Shown: positions 1 through 9,520, numbered from the stretch's first letter. The stretch: DNA of 64,000 nt from Cedecea neteri (GCF_000757825.1 NZ_CP009451.1:1302001-1366000), one strand, 5' to 3'. Translations and numbers: made by a program. Notes: generated from the sequence alone by a model not told the origin.

Positions 1-1
1 G

Positions 2-307
2 GCAGAGGGAGACTGGCAGCAGCAGGTTCCGGCCATTGAGCATCAGCTTCGGGAAGGCTTGCTGCCGCTTGCAGCAAGTGAGCACGTTGCCGATGTCCGC
101 GTTTTGGGCGCAATAGGCGTTGTAGAAACACACAGGCCTGTCGATATGGCGGCGTTACAGCGTTTCTTTGTCGAACAGGGCGTCTGGATCCGTCCGTTTG
201 GCCGCCTGATTTACCTGATGCCACCTTATGTCATCAGCCCTGCGCAGTTGGATAAATTGATTTCTGCCGTTGCAACAGCGGTGGAAGACCCTGCGTTTTT
301 TAGTTAG
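2..307 (+). CDS. bioA: Adenosylmethionine-8-amino-7-oxononanoate aminotransferase, C-terminal part
   Basis: Partial gene cut by the window start; about 101 C-terminal residues remain. The reading frame is open from base 2. The segment with RPFGRLIYLMPPYVI near the end is the conserved C-terminus of BioA, the PLP enzyme that makes 7,8-diaminopelargonate in biotin synthesis. The catalytic lysine lies upstream and is not seen. A GC-rich hairpin follows the stop. In E. coli bioA is also next to the ybhB/ybhC side of the biotin locus, which fits this placement. Confidence 0.9.
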   Translation, partial: AEGDWQQQVPAIEHQLREGLLPLAASEHVADVRVLGAIGVVETHRPVDMAALQRFFVEQGVWIRPFGRLIYLMPPYVISPAQLDKLISAVATAVEDPAFFS

Positions 308-320
308 CTCCTGCCTCAAC

Positions 321-352
321 CACGCCGGCATCGCCTGCCGGCGGGTTCTTCT
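321..352 (+). terminator. Probable bioA terminator
   Basis: A 7-bp perfect stem (CGCCGGC/GCCGGCG) with a 7-base loop lies just after the bioA stop. The following tract (GGTTCTTCTT) is only partly T-rich, so termination may be imperfect. Confidence 0.5.
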
Positions 353-471
353 TACTCGCTAACCTGTTTCTGAAATTAATTTACACAAATAAATCCAGTT
401 AAGTTATTAATCCCTTCCCGCCTCGCTGCCGATTAACGTTTCACCAGTTTCACATCACAGAGAGACAGAAA

Positions 472-711
472 ATGAAGAGAATCGTTGTGCTCAGCTTCTG
501 CCTGATGGCAGGCAATGCCTTTGCCGACACGGGGTCGCCACAGCTAAAGTCGGAATCGCAGTCGGTGATTCGCCAGGCGGGTTATCAATGCGATACCGTG
601 AACAGCGTTTATCCTGCGGCATTTGGCGGCTCACTCACCGTCTCCTGCGACAGTGACCACAAATATATTATTCGCAAGAAAGACGGCCAGTACACCGTAG
701 AAAAAGATTAA
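472..711 (+). CDS. Small exported protein of unknown function (79 aa)
   Basis: Not recognised as a named gene. The first 18 residues form a clear Sec signal peptide (MKR start, hydrophobic core, AFA cleavage site before Asp19). The mature part is about 61 residues with exactly two cysteines (C40 and C59), suggesting one disulfide bond in the periplasm. It ends in a charged segment with KYIIRKKDGQY. The ATG is preceded by an AGAGAGAC stretch that can act as ribosome binding site. It occupies the position between bioA and ybhC where E. coli has ybhB, but it is unrelated to YbhB in length and composition. It has its own flanking hairpins, so it is probably monocistronic. Function is unknown. Confidence 0.7.
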   Translation: MKRIVVLSFCLMAGNAFADTGSPQLKSESQSVIRQAGYQCDTVNSVYPAAFGGSLTVSCDSDHKYIIRKKDGQYTVEKD

Positions 712-755
712 CCGCGCCCTTTTCATCATCGGATAATGCCCTCTTCCCTCTTTCT

Positions 756-790
756 GAAGCCGATTTGCACAAATCGGCTTCCCGTTTCGC
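756..790 (+). terminator. Hairpin after the small exported protein gene
   Basis: An 11-bp perfect stem (GAAGCCGATTT/AAATCGGCTTC) with a GCAC loop, followed by CCGTTTCGCT. The stem is strong but the T-tract is weak. Confidence 0.5.
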
Positions 791-855
791 TCAACTTAGT
801 ATAAAAAGCAGGTTTTGAAATAACCCTCTATTCCACCGTACAGCAAGGAGCAACC

Positions 856-2139
856 TTGAACACATTATCGGTTTCTCGTCGCGCCGCAGCCCTGGCTTTC
901 GCCGTGGCGCTGAGTGCATGTAGCTCAACCCCACCCCAGGACAAACCGTCTACTCAGGTGGCGCCGGGAACCCAGTCCCGCCCGATCCTGGCGGCTGACG
1001 AAGCGCAGAATTTTGTGGCTGCACGCTACTTCACGTCAATGAATCCAAATGAAGCCGCGTGGACGCCATCCTCGATTCGTACTCCTCAGCAACCTGATTT
1101 CGTGGTTGGCCCTGCTGGCACAGCCGGGGTAACCCACACGTCAATTCAGGCCGCCGTCGATGCAGCGATTATCAAGCACAGCAGCTCCCGACTTTATATC
1201 GCCATTATGCCGGGTGAATATGAAGGTACCGTGTATATTCCGGCCGCCTCCGGGAGCGTAACGCTGTACGGGACTTCAGGTAATGCAGACGATGTTAAAA
1301 TTGGCCTGACGCTGGACTCCGAAACCGACCCGGTAACGTGGCGCCGCACCGTTAACCCGGCGGGTAAATACATGCCTGGGAAGCCTGCATGGTACATGTT
1401 TGACAGCTGCCAGAGCCGCCGTAGCGCGACCGTTGGCGTGATGTGTTCCGCCGCCGTTTGGTCGCAAAATAATGGTCTGCAGCTGCAGAACCTGACTATC
1501 CAGAACACCCTGGGTGATAACGTGGATGCCGGTAACCACCAGGCCGTGGCGTTGCGCAGCGATGGCGACAAAGTACAGTTGAACAACGTTCACCTGCTGG
1601 GCCGTCAGAATACCTTCTTCGTCACCAACAGCGACGTTCAGAACCGCATGCTGACCAACCGTCAGCCACGCACGCTGGTGACCAACAGCTACATCGAAGG
1701 GGATGTGGACGTGGTCGCCGGCCGTGGTGCAGTGGTGTTCGATAACACCGATTTCCGCCTGGTGAACAGCCGCACTAAAGAAGGTTCGGTGTTCGCGCCA
1801 GCCACTCTGCCGAACATCTACTACGGCTTCCTGGCAATCAACAGCCGCTTTACCGCAGCCGGTGACGCTCAGCTGGGTCGCTCCTGGGATTTAGCCGGCA
1901 GCGAAAACGGCCAGACTGCAAATGGTCAGGTTGTTATCCGCGACAGCGTGATCAATGAAGGCTTCAACACGGCTAAACCGTGGGGCGATGCGCTGGAGTC
2001 TAAGCGTCCGTTCGCGGGCAACGTTGGCACCAAAGACGATAAGGGTGCGATCAAACGCGACCTGAATGACCCAGGCTTCAACCGCATGTGGGAGTTCAAC
2101 AACCGCGGTTTAGGTAGCCCGGTCGTCGAAGAGAAGTAA
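856..2139 (+). CDS. ybhC: YbhC, pectinesterase-fold outer-membrane lipoprotein
   Basis: 427 residues, close to E. coli YbhC throughout. The start is TTG with AAGGAG upstream; it gives a complete lipoprotein signal with lipobox LSAC and lipidated Cys22. The rest is a right-handed beta-helix of the pectin methylesterase (CE8) family. The family motif normally read as G-x-Q-D-T is here GRQNT, so the first catalytic aspartate is Asn252, while the later VDVVAG aspartate is kept. This fits the view that YbhC proteins lack pectinesterase activity; an acyl-CoA thioesterase role is assigned to the E. coli protein. It is convergent with pgl and shares a terminator with it. Confidence 0.93.
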   Translation: MNTLSVSRRAAALAFAVALSACSSTPPQDKPSTQVAPGTQSRPILAADEAQNFVAARYFTSMNPNEAAWTPSSIRTPQQPDFVVGPAGTAGVTHTSIQAAVDAAIIKHSSSRLYIAIMPGEYEGTVYIPAASGSVTLYGTSGNADDVKIGLTLDSETDPVTWRRTVNPAGKYMPGKPAWYMFDSCQSRRSATVGVMCSAAVWSQNNGLQLQNLTIQNTLGDNVDAGNHQAVALRSDGDKVQLNNVHLLGRQNTFFVTNSDVQNRMLTNRQPRTLVTNSYIEGDVDVVAGRGAVVFDNTDFRLVNSRTKEGSVFAPATLPNIYYGFLAINSRFTAAGDAQLGRSWDLAGSENGQTANGQVVIRDSVINEGFNTAKPWGDALESKRPFAGNVGTKDDKGAIKRDLNDPGFNRMWEFNNRGLGSPVVEEK

Positions 2140-2154
2140 TTCCCGAACGCTAAA

Positions 2155-2184
2155 TAAAAAACCTCGCCGAAGCGAGGTTTTTTT
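2155..2184. terminator. Bidirectional terminator between ybhC and pgl
   Basis: Stem ACCTCGC/GCGAGGT with a CGAA tetraloop, flanked by an A-tract on the left and a T-tract on the right, so it can end both convergent transcripts. Confidence 0.88.
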
Positions 2185-2195
2185 ATGCCTGAAAA

Positions 2196-3194
2196 TCAGT
2201 GCGCGAGAATCGCTACCCACATTGGGCCCTGTCCCACCGCATAGCGGCCTTTCTCTTCCAGCAGCCCCTGCTCGCCGTTAATTTTATAGACGGCGGCATG
2301 ATGGGATTTCTGCCCCACGGCAACCAGATATTTACCGCTGTGATCGACGTTAAAGCCGCGAGGCTGCTCTTCCGTTGGCTGGTAGCCTTCGATGTTCAGC
2401 ACGCTACCGTCTTCGGAAACGCTGAACGCGGTGATAATGCTGGCGGTGCGGTCACAGGCATACAGGTGGCGACCATCCGGCGTGATATGGATATCCGCGG
2501 CCCAGCGGGTGCCGGAGAAGCCCGGCGGCATAAAGTCCAGCGTCTGCACGCATTCGATTTTGCCGTGCGGGTCGCGCAGTTCCCAGACGTCAACGGTGCT
2601 ATTCAGTTCGTTGACGCAGTAAGCATATTGCTGGTTCGGGTGAAACGCCATATGGCGAGGACCAGCACCTTCTACGGTGGTCACGTCAGCAGGCGTTTGT
2701 GCCACCAGCTTGCCGTCGTCGGACAGCGTGAACAGGCAAATACGATCCTGCTTCAGGGCCGGCGTCCAGAGCGTGCGGTTATCCGGGGAGATATTTGCCG
2801 AGTGGCAGCCATCCAGCCCGTCGACCACATCAACGGTTTCCCCCGGCAGGCCATCATTTTCCAGGCTTATCACCGCCACGTTTGCGGCGTTGTATGAAGC
2901 GCTGAACAGGAAGCGGCCTTTACGGTCGGTAGAAATGTGGGTTGGGCTGCCCGGCAGCGGGGCCACGCCAGCCTCCGTCAGGGAACCATCATCCGGCGTA
3001 ATACGATAGGCGATGACGCGAAACTCAGGGCGCACGCCAACGTACAGAAAGCGTTTATCCGGGCTGATGACCATCGGCTGAACCTGCCCAGGAGCGTCGA
3101 CGACCTGTACAAGGGTCATTTCACCACTGGCGTGCAGCGTCCAGACGTGGATTTGCTGGCTTTCCGGGCTGGCGGTATAGACTGTCTGTTTCAT
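2196..3194 (-). CDS. pgl: 6-phosphogluconolactonase
   Basis: 332 residues, one longer than E. coli Pgl (YbhE). It hydrolyses 6-phosphogluconolactone in the oxidative pentose phosphate pathway in the cytoplasm. The sequence is a seven-bladed beta-propeller of the bacterial lactonase type, with repeated S(P/T)D(K/N)R blade motifs such as [10 protein letters not shown] and [11 protein letters not shown]. The ATG follows a GAGGAAAG ribosome binding site. It is divergent from ybhA across a gap of about 130 bases. Confidence 0.96.
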   Translation of the reverse strand: MKQTVYTASPESQQIHVWTLHASGEMTLVQVVDAPGQVQPMVISPDKRFLYVGVRPEFRVIAYRITPDDGSLTEAGVAPLPGSPTHISTDRKGRFLFSASYNAANVAVISLENDGLPGETVDVVDGLDGCHSANISPDNRTLWTPALKQDRICLFTLSDDGKLVAQTPADVTTVEGAGPRHMAFHPNQQYAYCVNELNSTVDVWELRDPHGKIECVQTLDFMPPGFSGTRWAADIHITPDGRHLYACDRTASIITAFSVSEDGSVLNIEGYQPTEEQPRGFNVDHSGKYLVAVGQKSHHAAVYKINGEQGLLEEKGRYAVGQGPMWVAILAH

Positions 3195-3323
3195 GACTTA
3201 ACTTTCCTCCTGACGTCGTAAGTAAGCATCATAAGGCTGGCTCACGGTCGCGGGCTATTTTGCGCTACGGCGTGAGCGGTGTACCATCGGAACGAACCTT
3301 ATGAATAATGACTGGAACCCTAA

Positions 3324-4154
3324 ATGAGTTATCGCGTAATTGCTCTCGATCTCGATGGCACCCTGCTGACACCGCAAAAAACCATTCTTCCGGAATCTAT
3401 TACGGCCCTTCAGCACGCCCGCGAAGCCGGCGTGAAAGTGGTTATCGTAACGGGTCGCCATCATGTCGCCATACATCCTTTTTATCAGGCACTGGCTCTG
3501 GATACACCTGCAATTTGCTGTAATGGCACTTACTTGTATGATTATCATGCAGAAAAGGTTCTGGCGTCCGATCCTCTTCGCCCGGAACAGGCCGCTCAAA
3601 TGGTAGATTTGCTCACCGCGCACCGGGTGCATGGCCTGATGTACGTAGACGATGCGATGCTTTATCTGGAAAGCTCGGAGCATGTGAAAGCCCACGTCGC
3701 CCGTACCCAGAATTGGGCACAATCATTACCTGAAAGTCAGCGTCCGGTTTTCCGCAGCGTGCCTTCACTGAAAGAAGCCGCGCAGGAGGTGAAGTCCATC
3801 TGGAAATTCGCCCTGACTGACTCAGACATTCCCAAACTCAAGCAGTTTACCTCTGAAGTAGAACGCGAGCTGGATCTGTCCTGCGAATGGTCCTGGCACG
3901 ATCAGGTTGACGTCGCTCAGCGGGGCAACAGCAAAGGCGCACGCCTGGCACAGTGGGTGAAGTCTCAGGGAATGTCGATGGATCAGGTGATTGCGTTTGG
4001 CGATAACTATAACGATCTGAGCATGCTGGAAAGCGCCGGAATGGGCGTCGCGATGGGGAATGCGGACGAGGCGATAAAATCGCGTGCCGATATGACCATC
4101 GGCACCAATCTCGAAACCGGCATCGCCGAAACGCTGTACAAGTACGTGCTGTAA
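3324..4154 (+). CDS. ybhA: YbhA, HAD-family pyridoxal phosphate phosphatase
   Basis: 276 residues (E. coli 272). A Cof-type HAD hydrolase: motif I is DLDGT with nucleophile Asp9 and acid/base Asp11. The late motif GDNYNDLSML supplies the Mg2+ ligands. The middle ICCNGTYLYDY and GRHHVA segments match YbhA, which dephosphorylates pyridoxal 5'-phosphate and other sugar phosphates in E. coli. Its stop codon abuts the stop codon of modC on the other strand with no intervening terminator. Confidence 0.93.
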   Translation: MSYRVIALDLDGTLLTPQKTILPESITALQHAREAGVKVVIVTGRHHVAIHPFYQALALDTPAICCNGTYLYDYHAEKVLASDPLRPEQAAQMVDLLTAHRVHGLMYVDDAMLYLESSEHVKAHVARTQNWAQSLPESQRPVFRSVPSLKEAAQEVKSIWKFALTDSDIPKLKQFTSEVERELDLSCEWSWHDQVDVAQRGNSKGARLAQWVKSQGMSMDQVIAFGDNYNDLSMLESAGMGVAMGNADEAIKSRADMTIGTNLETGIAETLYKYVL

Positions 4155-5213
4155 TCAGGCCGTAATCGACACGCTTTTCACCTGCGCATACAGCCACTGA
4201 CCGGGCTTCACCGCCAGTTCATCCCGTGCCCAGGGGCTGATGCGCGCCCACAGCGTGCGGGAACCCACCTCGAGCTGAACCTCCACCTGCCCTTCGTCAT
4301 CAAAGCACTGGGCGACCTTAGCCCGCAGCACGTTACGAATACTGCTGTTCACCGGCGGCTGAAGCACCAGGGAGACGTCCGAAGCCTGAATGCGAATACG
4401 CAGCGGGGCCTGCACCGGCTTGTCGATTTTATTCACCCAAAGATGCTGATCGCCAAGGGCGAGCGCCGTCATGGCGTAGTGGGGATGGTGTTCCAGCACG
4501 GTGACTTTCAGCACGCTGCTTTGCTGTTCCTTAGGCAGCCACGGATGCATCACGCTGCTGCCCCAAACCTCTTCAAGATTCCCGAACGCCTTCACGTTTC
4601 CCGCATCCAGCACCAGTACTTTGTCCGCCAGATGCAAGATCTCCTCCAGCGAATGGCTCACGTACAGCATCGGAATATTAATCTCACGCGCCAGACGCTG
4701 GAGATAAGGCAGCAGCTCGCGTTTGCGTGGGATGTCCAGCGAGGCCAGCGGCTCATCCAGCAGCAATAGCTCAGGTGCGGTTAACAGCGCGCGGCCAATG
4801 GCAACTCGCTGCTTTTCGCCCCCGGACAGGCTCCACGGGAAACGTTCCAGCAAATCTTCGATGCCGAGCAGTGCCACCAGCTTGTCGAACTGGCCAGCCA
4901 TGCTTTTTGCCATGCCATATTTTAGATTGCCGCGAACACGGTAGTGCGGAAACAGTCGCGCATCCTGGAATACGTAGCCAACGCGGCGTTTTTCCGGCGG
5001 CAGATACAGTTTTTTGTCCGCGTCGGTTAGCACACGATTGTTGAGGACTATTCGCCCCTGCTCCGGCCGGGTCAGGCCGCTAATCGCATTGATTAATGAC
5101 GTTTTTCCCGCGCCCGACACGCCGAAAACGGCGGTGATGCCCTGGCCCGGTAGGGTTTCATTAATTTCCAGCCGATGCGTGCCAAGCGTTTGAATAAAGT
5201 TAAGCTCCAGCAT
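4155..5213 (-). CDS. modC: Molybdate ABC transporter ATP-binding protein
   Basis: 352 residues. The N-terminal ABC domain has Walker A GVSGAGKT at 31-38, signature LSGGEKQR and Walker B LLLLDEP. The C-terminal third is a MOP domain that binds molybdate, typical of ModC. It energises ModB at the inner membrane. It overlaps modB by one base and is the last gene of modABC. It ends directly against ybhA. Confidence 0.96.
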   Translation of the reverse strand: MLELNFIQTLGTHRLEINETLPGQGITAVFGVSGAGKTSLINAISGLTRPEQGRIVLNNRVLTDADKKLYLPPEKRRVGYVFQDARLFPHYRVRGNLKYGMAKSMAGQFDKLVALLGIEDLLERFPWSLSGGEKQRVAIGRALLTAPELLLLDEPLASLDIPRKRELLPYLQRLAREINIPMLYVSHSLEEILHLADKVLVLDAGNVKAFGNLEEVWGSSVMHPWLPKEQQSSVLKVTVLEHHPHYAMTALALGDQHLWVNKIDKPVQAPLRIRIQASDVSLVLQPPVNSSIRNVLRAKVAQCFDDEGQVEVQLEVGSRTLWARISPWARDELAVKPGQWLYAQVKSVSITA

Positions 5214-5905
5214 CAGCTTGCTCCCATGCGTTTACGGCTTACTCGCGCCAGCCATTCAGCCACCAGCAGCGAAGCCATCGCCAGCGCAATGGCAATCAGG
5301 CACAAACGCGCGGCGGCGCTTTCCCCGCCGGGCGTCTGAATCAGGGTATACATCGCCGAAGGCAGCGTCCGTGTTTCACCGGGAATATTGGAAACGAAGG
5401 TGATCGTCGCGCCGAACTCGCCGAGTGAACGGGCAAATGCCAGCACGGTACCGGCAATAATACCCGGTAGCGTTAACGGTAAAGTGATGGTGCAGAAGAC
5501 ACGCCAGCGCCCTGCGCCCAGCGTTCTTGCCGCCTGTTCAAGGCGGATATCAACGCCTTCGAGCGCCAGGCGAATCGCACGAACCATCAGCGGGAACGAC
5601 ATGACCGCCGCCGCCAGCACCGCGCCACGCCAGCTAAAGGCAAAGGTAATGCCAAACCAGTCATACAGCCAGGCGCCGATAAACCCGCGGCGGCCAAAGG
5701 CCACTAATAACAGATAGCCCACCACCACCGGCGGCAGGACTAAGGGAAGATGAATCAGGCTGTCGAGCAAGGCTTTGCCCGGGAAACGGCAACGCACCAG
5801 TACCCAGGCAAAGAAGATCCCGACAGGAAGGCTAAACAGTACCGCAATGGATGAGACTTTTAGGCTCAGCAGTACCGCCTGCCATTCGGGATCGCTCAAT
5901 ATCAT
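5213..5905 (-). CDS. modB: Molybdate ABC transporter permease
   Basis: 230 residues with about five membrane segments and the ABC permease EAA loop ([10 protein letters not shown], then [13 protein letters not shown]) that docks on ModC. Overlaps modA by 4 bases and modC by 1 base, so the three genes are translationally coupled. Confidence 0.96.
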   Translation of the reverse strand: MILSDPEWQAVLLSLKVSSIAVLFSLPVGIFFAWVLVRCRFPGKALLDSLIHLPLVLPPVVVGYLLLVAFGRRGFIGAWLYDWFGITFAFSWRGAVLAAAVMSFPLMVRAIRLALEGVDIRLEQAARTLGAGRWRVFCTITLPLTLPGIIAGTVLAFARSLGEFGATITFVSNIPGETRTLPSAMYTLIQTPGGESAAARLCLIAIALAMASLLVAEWLARVSRKRMGAS

Positions 5906-6678
5906 TGTTTCGTCGTAAATCCGTATTTTTGGAAGACTTTCGCCGCTTCCGGTCCTTTCAGATAGCTATAGAACGCGGTCACTGACGGGTTATCGTGGCC
6001 TTTAACGATCGCAATCGGGTATTCCACCTTTTTGTGGGAATCTTCAGGGAAGGTGCCCACAACTTTCACGCCTTTTCCGGCCACGGCATCAGAACCGTAA
6101 ACAATACCCAGCGGGGCTTCGTCACGCTGAACCAGAGCCAGCGCACCGCGAACGTCTTCTGCCGGAGCAAGTTTACTGGATAAAGTGTCCCACGCGCCCA
6201 GTTTTTGCAGCGCTTCTTTGGCGTAAATCCCCGCTGGCACGTGGTCAGGATCGCCCACCGCCAGACGCCCGCCTTTTAGCAGCGAGGCCCAGTCAGTTTT
6301 CGCATCAATGGCAATGTCGCCCTGCTTGCTGGCAGTCGGGGCTACCACCACCAGGCTGTTGCCCAGCAGCGTTTCACGGGTATCCGTTTTGATGGTGTCT
6401 TTCTCAACAGCATAATCCATCCATTTCTGATCGGCAGAAATAAACAGATCGGCAGGCGCCCCGGCTTCAATCTGGCGAGCCAGAGTAGAAGACGAAGCAA
6501 AAGAAGAGGCAATCTCAACCTTCTTCTCTGTCTGATATTGCGCCGCAATATCCTGCATCGCATTGGTTAACGATGCCGCCGCGAAGACGGTAATTTTGTT
6601 TCCTTCAGCCAGCGCCTGGCCTGCCAGAGAAACCGATAAAGCCGCGCCCAGGGCGAGGCGAACCCAACGTTGATTCAT
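5902..6678 (-). CDS. modA: Periplasmic molybdate-binding protein
   Basis: 258 residues. A Sec signal peptide ends at ALA before Glu25. The mature protein starts with KITVFAAASLTNAM, the N-terminal strand and oxyanion-binding segment of ModA. It captures molybdate or tungstate and delivers it to ModBC. It is the first gene of modABC, about 20 bases downstream of a ModE operator. Confidence 0.96.
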   Translation of the reverse strand: MNQRWVRLALGAALSVSLAGQALAEGNKITVFAAASLTNAMQDIAAQYQTEKKVEIASSFASSSTLARQIEAGAPADLFISADQKWMDYAVEKDTIKTDTRETLLGNSLVVVAPTASKQGDIAIDAKTDWASLLKGGRLAVGDPDHVPAGIYAKEALQKLGAWDTLSSKLAPAEDVRGALALVQRDEAPLGIVYGSDAVAGKGVKVVGTFPEDSHKKVEYPIAIVKGHDNPSVTAFYSYLKGPEAAKVFQKYGFTTKQ

Positions 6679-6696
6679 GTTTTCACTCCGTTTGTT

Positions 6697-6723
6697 TCGT
6701 TATGTAAGCTGAAATATAACGAT
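6697..6723. promoter_or_regulatory. ModE operator upstream of modABC
   Basis: Imperfect palindrome with half-sites TCGTTATGT and ATATAACGA separated by 9 bases. It closely matches the known ModE-Mo site (CGTTATAT...ATATAACG). Position fits repression of modABC by molybdate-loaded ModE, encoded just beyond at 7145. Confidence 0.85.
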
Positions 6724-6828
6724 TGCAATGCGGAAGATACAGAATTTATCGGCAGAAAGGAGAAGGGCTTTAAGGTTCTTGACGGAGATCAACAGAAAGA
6801 CGGCGTGTGCGGGGCTAAGGCGGCAGAA

Positions 6829-6855
6829 AGAGAAAACCCGGCGAATGCCGGGCTT
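6829..6855 (-). terminator. acrZ terminator
   Basis: Minus-strand stem CCCGGC/GCCGGG with an ATTC loop followed by TTTTCTC, 9 bases after the acrZ stop. Confidence 0.8.
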
Positions 6856-6863
6856 TCAGGGAA

Positions 6864-7016
6864 TCAGTGATGCTGTTTCGGCTGTTGGTCGCGATGACCG
6901 ACTTTTGAAAAGACGTTAAACACTTCACCCAATCCATAGATGAGACCCAGGATCACTGCCATCACAACCGGCACCATGACCACGGCAAACACCAGGCTTT
7001 TCAATAACTCGAACAT
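6864..7016 (-). CDS. acrZ: AcrZ, small AcrAB-TolC-associated membrane protein (50 aa)
   Basis: 50 residues (E. coli 49), starting [20 protein letters not shown]. One transmembrane helix (about 8-29) is followed by the conserved [10 protein letters not shown] and a short His/Gln-rich tail. AcrZ binds the AcrB drug pump in E. coli and widens export of some drugs such as chloramphenicol. It lies between modA and modE as in E. coli, divergent from modE. A good GGAGGCAAC ribosome binding site precedes the ATG. Confidence 0.95.
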   Translation of the reverse strand: MFELLKSLVFAVVMVPVVMAVILGLIYGLGEVFNVFSKVGHRDQQPKQHH

Positions 7017-7144
7017 AGTTGCCTCCGGCAAAAGCGAGAATGATTATTCTAGCGGCAGTTGAGAAAAACGCACTCTCCTTTTGTGCCATTTGCCCGGATC
7101 GGCACAATAGAGGAAAATAAGGGTTTTTCTGGCACGGAGAGACC

Positions 7145-7936
7145 ATGCAAGCTGAAATTTTGTTAACGCTGAAACTCCAGCAGCGGCTGTTCGCCGACCC
7201 GCGACGCATCGCGCTGCTCAAGCAAATTCGTCATACAGGCTCTATTAGCCAGGGGGCGAAACTGGCGGGAATCAGCTACAAAAGCGCCTGGGATGCCATT
7301 AACGAAATGAACCAGCTGGCAGAATCAAGCCTGGTCGACCGTGCTACGGGTGGCAAAGGCGGCGGCGGCGCGGTACTCACCCGCTACGGCGAGCGTCTTA
7401 TTCAGCTCTACGACCTGCTGGCGCAAATTCAGCAAAAAGCGTTTGACGTTTTGCAGGATGATGCCCTGCCGCTGGACAGCCTGCTTGCCGCCATTTCCCG
7501 CTTTTCACTGCAAACCAGCGCCCGCAACCAGCTGTTCGGTACCGTGCTCAAACGCGATGACGAGCAGGTTCAGCAGCACGTTGATATTCTGCTGGCGGAC
7601 GGTGAAACGCGCCTGAAAGCGGCCATTACGCGCCAAAGTGCGGAGCGACTTGGGCTGGACGAAGGCAAAGAAGTTCTGGTGCTGATTAAAGCGCCGTGGA
7701 TAGACATCGCCGCGGATGCCAGTGCGGCAGGAAATGCAGATAACCAGCTGCCGGGCAAAATCAGCAGCATTGAGCAGGGTAAAGAGCAAACCGAAGTCCT
7801 GGTTCAGCTTGCCGACGGCCAGACGCTTTGTGCGACCCTGCCGAATCTCCACGTCGAGCAGCAGGCGCTGGCGGAAGGTGCTGAGGTCACAGCATATTTC
7901 AATGCAGATCGGGTGATCGTCGCCACACTCTGCTAA
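7145..7936 (+). CDS. modE: Molybdate-responsive transcription regulator
   Basis: 263 residues. The N-terminus is a winged-helix domain (ISQGAKLAGISYKSAWDAINEMN is the recognition region). The C-terminal half holds two tandem MOP molybdate-binding segments (SARNQLFGTV and a second near KISSIEQGKEQTEV). It represses modABC when molybdate is bound. Followed 77 bases later by modF on the same strand, as in E. coli. Confidence 0.95.
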   Translation: MQAEILLTLKLQQRLFADPRRIALLKQIRHTGSISQGAKLAGISYKSAWDAINEMNQLAESSLVDRATGGKGGGGAVLTRYGERLIQLYDLLAQIQQKAFDVLQDDALPLDSLLAAISRFSLQTSARNQLFGTVLKRDDEQVQQHVDILLADGETRLKAAITRQSAERLGLDEGKEVLVLIKAPWIDIAADASAAGNADNQLPGKISSIEQGKEQTEVLVQLADGQTLCATLPNLHVEQQALAEGAEVTAYFNADRVIVATLC

Positions 7937-8013
7937 AAGCAGCGTTCTCATTGACATCGACGCGGACAGGTCGTATTCCTGTAGCCTTATCGCTGCAAAA
8001 AATGGGATAAAAC

Positions 8014-9492
8014 ATGTCTGCGTTGCAAATTTCGCAAGGTACGTTTCACCTTAGCGACACAAAAACCCTTACCCTGAACAATCTTACTCTGCGCGCCGGC
8101 GAGAGCTGGGCGTTTGTTGGCGCGAACGGCAGCGGAAAATCTGCCCTTGCTCGCGCTCTGGCCGGCAGCCTGCCGGTAATGAAAGGCGAACGCCGCTGCG
8201 ACTTCACCCGTATCGCCCACCTCTCTTTTGAACAGCTGCAAAAGCTGGTCAGCGACGAATGGCAGCGCAATAACACCGATATGCTGGGCGTCGACGAAGA
8301 TGACACCGGCCGCACCACCTCAGAAATCATCCAGGATGAGGTCGTGGACGAAGCCCGCAGCCGCGAACTTGCTACGCTGTTTGGCATTGAACATTTACTC
8401 ACTCGCCGCTTCAAATATCTGTCGACGGGTGAAACGCGCAAAACCCTGCTTTGCCAGGCGCTGATGTCGGAACCGGAACTGCTGATCCTTGATGAGCCGT
8501 TTGACGGGCTGGACGTGAAGTCTCGCCAACAATTGGCTGACCTTCTGGCACAGCTGAGCGCTCAGGGCTATACCCTGGTGCTGGTGCTCAACCGGTTTGA
8601 TGAGATCCCGGATTTTGTGCAATTTGCCGGCGTGCTGGCAGACTGCACGCTGACGGAAAGCGGTGAAAAGCAGGCCCTGCTGGAACAGGCGCTCATCGCG
8701 CAATTAGCCCATAGCGAAAAGCTGGCTGGCGTGGCGCTTCCCGAGGCAGACGATCCCTCGGCCCGCTACACCCTGCCCGGGCAGCAACCGCGAATTGTGC
8801 TCAAAGACGGCGTGGTGGAATACAACGATCGCCCCATCCTGCACAAGCTTAGCTGGACGGTTAACCCAGGCGAACACTGGCAGATTGTAGGGCCTAACGG
8901 CGCCGGAAAGTCGACATTGCTCAGCCTGATCACCGGCGATCACCCACAGGGTTATAGCAACGATTTGACGCTGTTTGGCCGCCGTCGCGGCAGCGGTGAA
9001 ACGATTTGGGATATCAAGAAACACATCGGCTATGTCAGCAGCAGCCTGCACCTGGACTACCGGGTTAGCACCACCGTTCGCAACGTTATTCTTTCGGGCT
9101 ATTTCGACTCGATTGGGATTTATCAGGCTGTTTCAGATCGCCAGCAAAAGCTGACCCGAGAATGGCTGAACATGCTGGGGATGGATAACGCCACCGCCGA
9201 CGCTCCTTTCCACAGCCTCTCGTGGGGCCAGCAGCGCCTGGCGTTAATTGCCCGCGCGCTGGTTAAACACCCGACGCTGCTTATTCTGGACGAGCCTCTG
9301 CAAGGCCTGGATCCGCTGAACCGGCAGCTGATCCGCCGCTTTGTCGACATTTTGATTGGCGAAGGAGAAACACAGCTGCTGTTTGTTTCTCACCACGCCG
9401 AAGATGCCCCACAATGCATTACCCACCGGCTGACCTTCGTGCCGGATGAGGATAAATACGGCTATCAGATAGAAAATATTCTTCCCGCATAA
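8014..9492 (+). CDS. modF: ModF, duplicated ABC ATPase
   Basis: 492 residues with two ABC cassettes in one chain and no membrane segment. Walker A motifs are GANGSGKS at 36-43 and GPNGAGKST near 293. Walker B motifs are LLILDEPFDGL and LLILDEPLQGL; signatures are LSTGETRK and LSWGQQR. In E. coli it is co-transcribed with modE and its exact role is unclear; an older name linked it to photorepair (phrA). A clean terminator follows. Confidence 0.93.
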   Translation: MSALQISQGTFHLSDTKTLTLNNLTLRAGESWAFVGANGSGKSALARALAGSLPVMKGERRCDFTRIAHLSFEQLQKLVSDEWQRNNTDMLGVDEDDTGRTTSEIIQDEVVDEARSRELATLFGIEHLLTRRFKYLSTGETRKTLLCQALMSEPELLILDEPFDGLDVKSRQQLADLLAQLSAQGYTLVLVLNRFDEIPDFVQFAGVLADCTLTESGEKQALLEQALIAQLAHSEKLAGVALPEADDPSARYTLPGQQPRIVLKDGVVEYNDRPILHKLSWTVNPGEHWQIVGPNGAGKSTLLSLITGDHPQGYSNDLTLFGRRRGSGETIWDIKKHIGYVSSSLHLDYRVSTTVRNVILSGYFDSIGIYQAVSDRQQKLTREWLNMLGMDNATADAPFHSLSWGQQRLALIARALVKHPTLLILDEPLQGLDPLNRQLIRRFVDILIGEGETQLLFVSHHAEDAPQCITHRLTFVPDEDKYGYQIENILPA

Positions 9493-9498
9493 TCCTGC

Positions 9499-9520
9499 AA
9501 GGCGCTACGGCGCCTTTTTA
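9499..9520 (+). terminator. modEF terminator
   Basis: Stem AAGGCGC/GCGCCTT with a TACG tetraloop and a T-tract, 6 bases after the modF stop. Confidence 0.88.
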
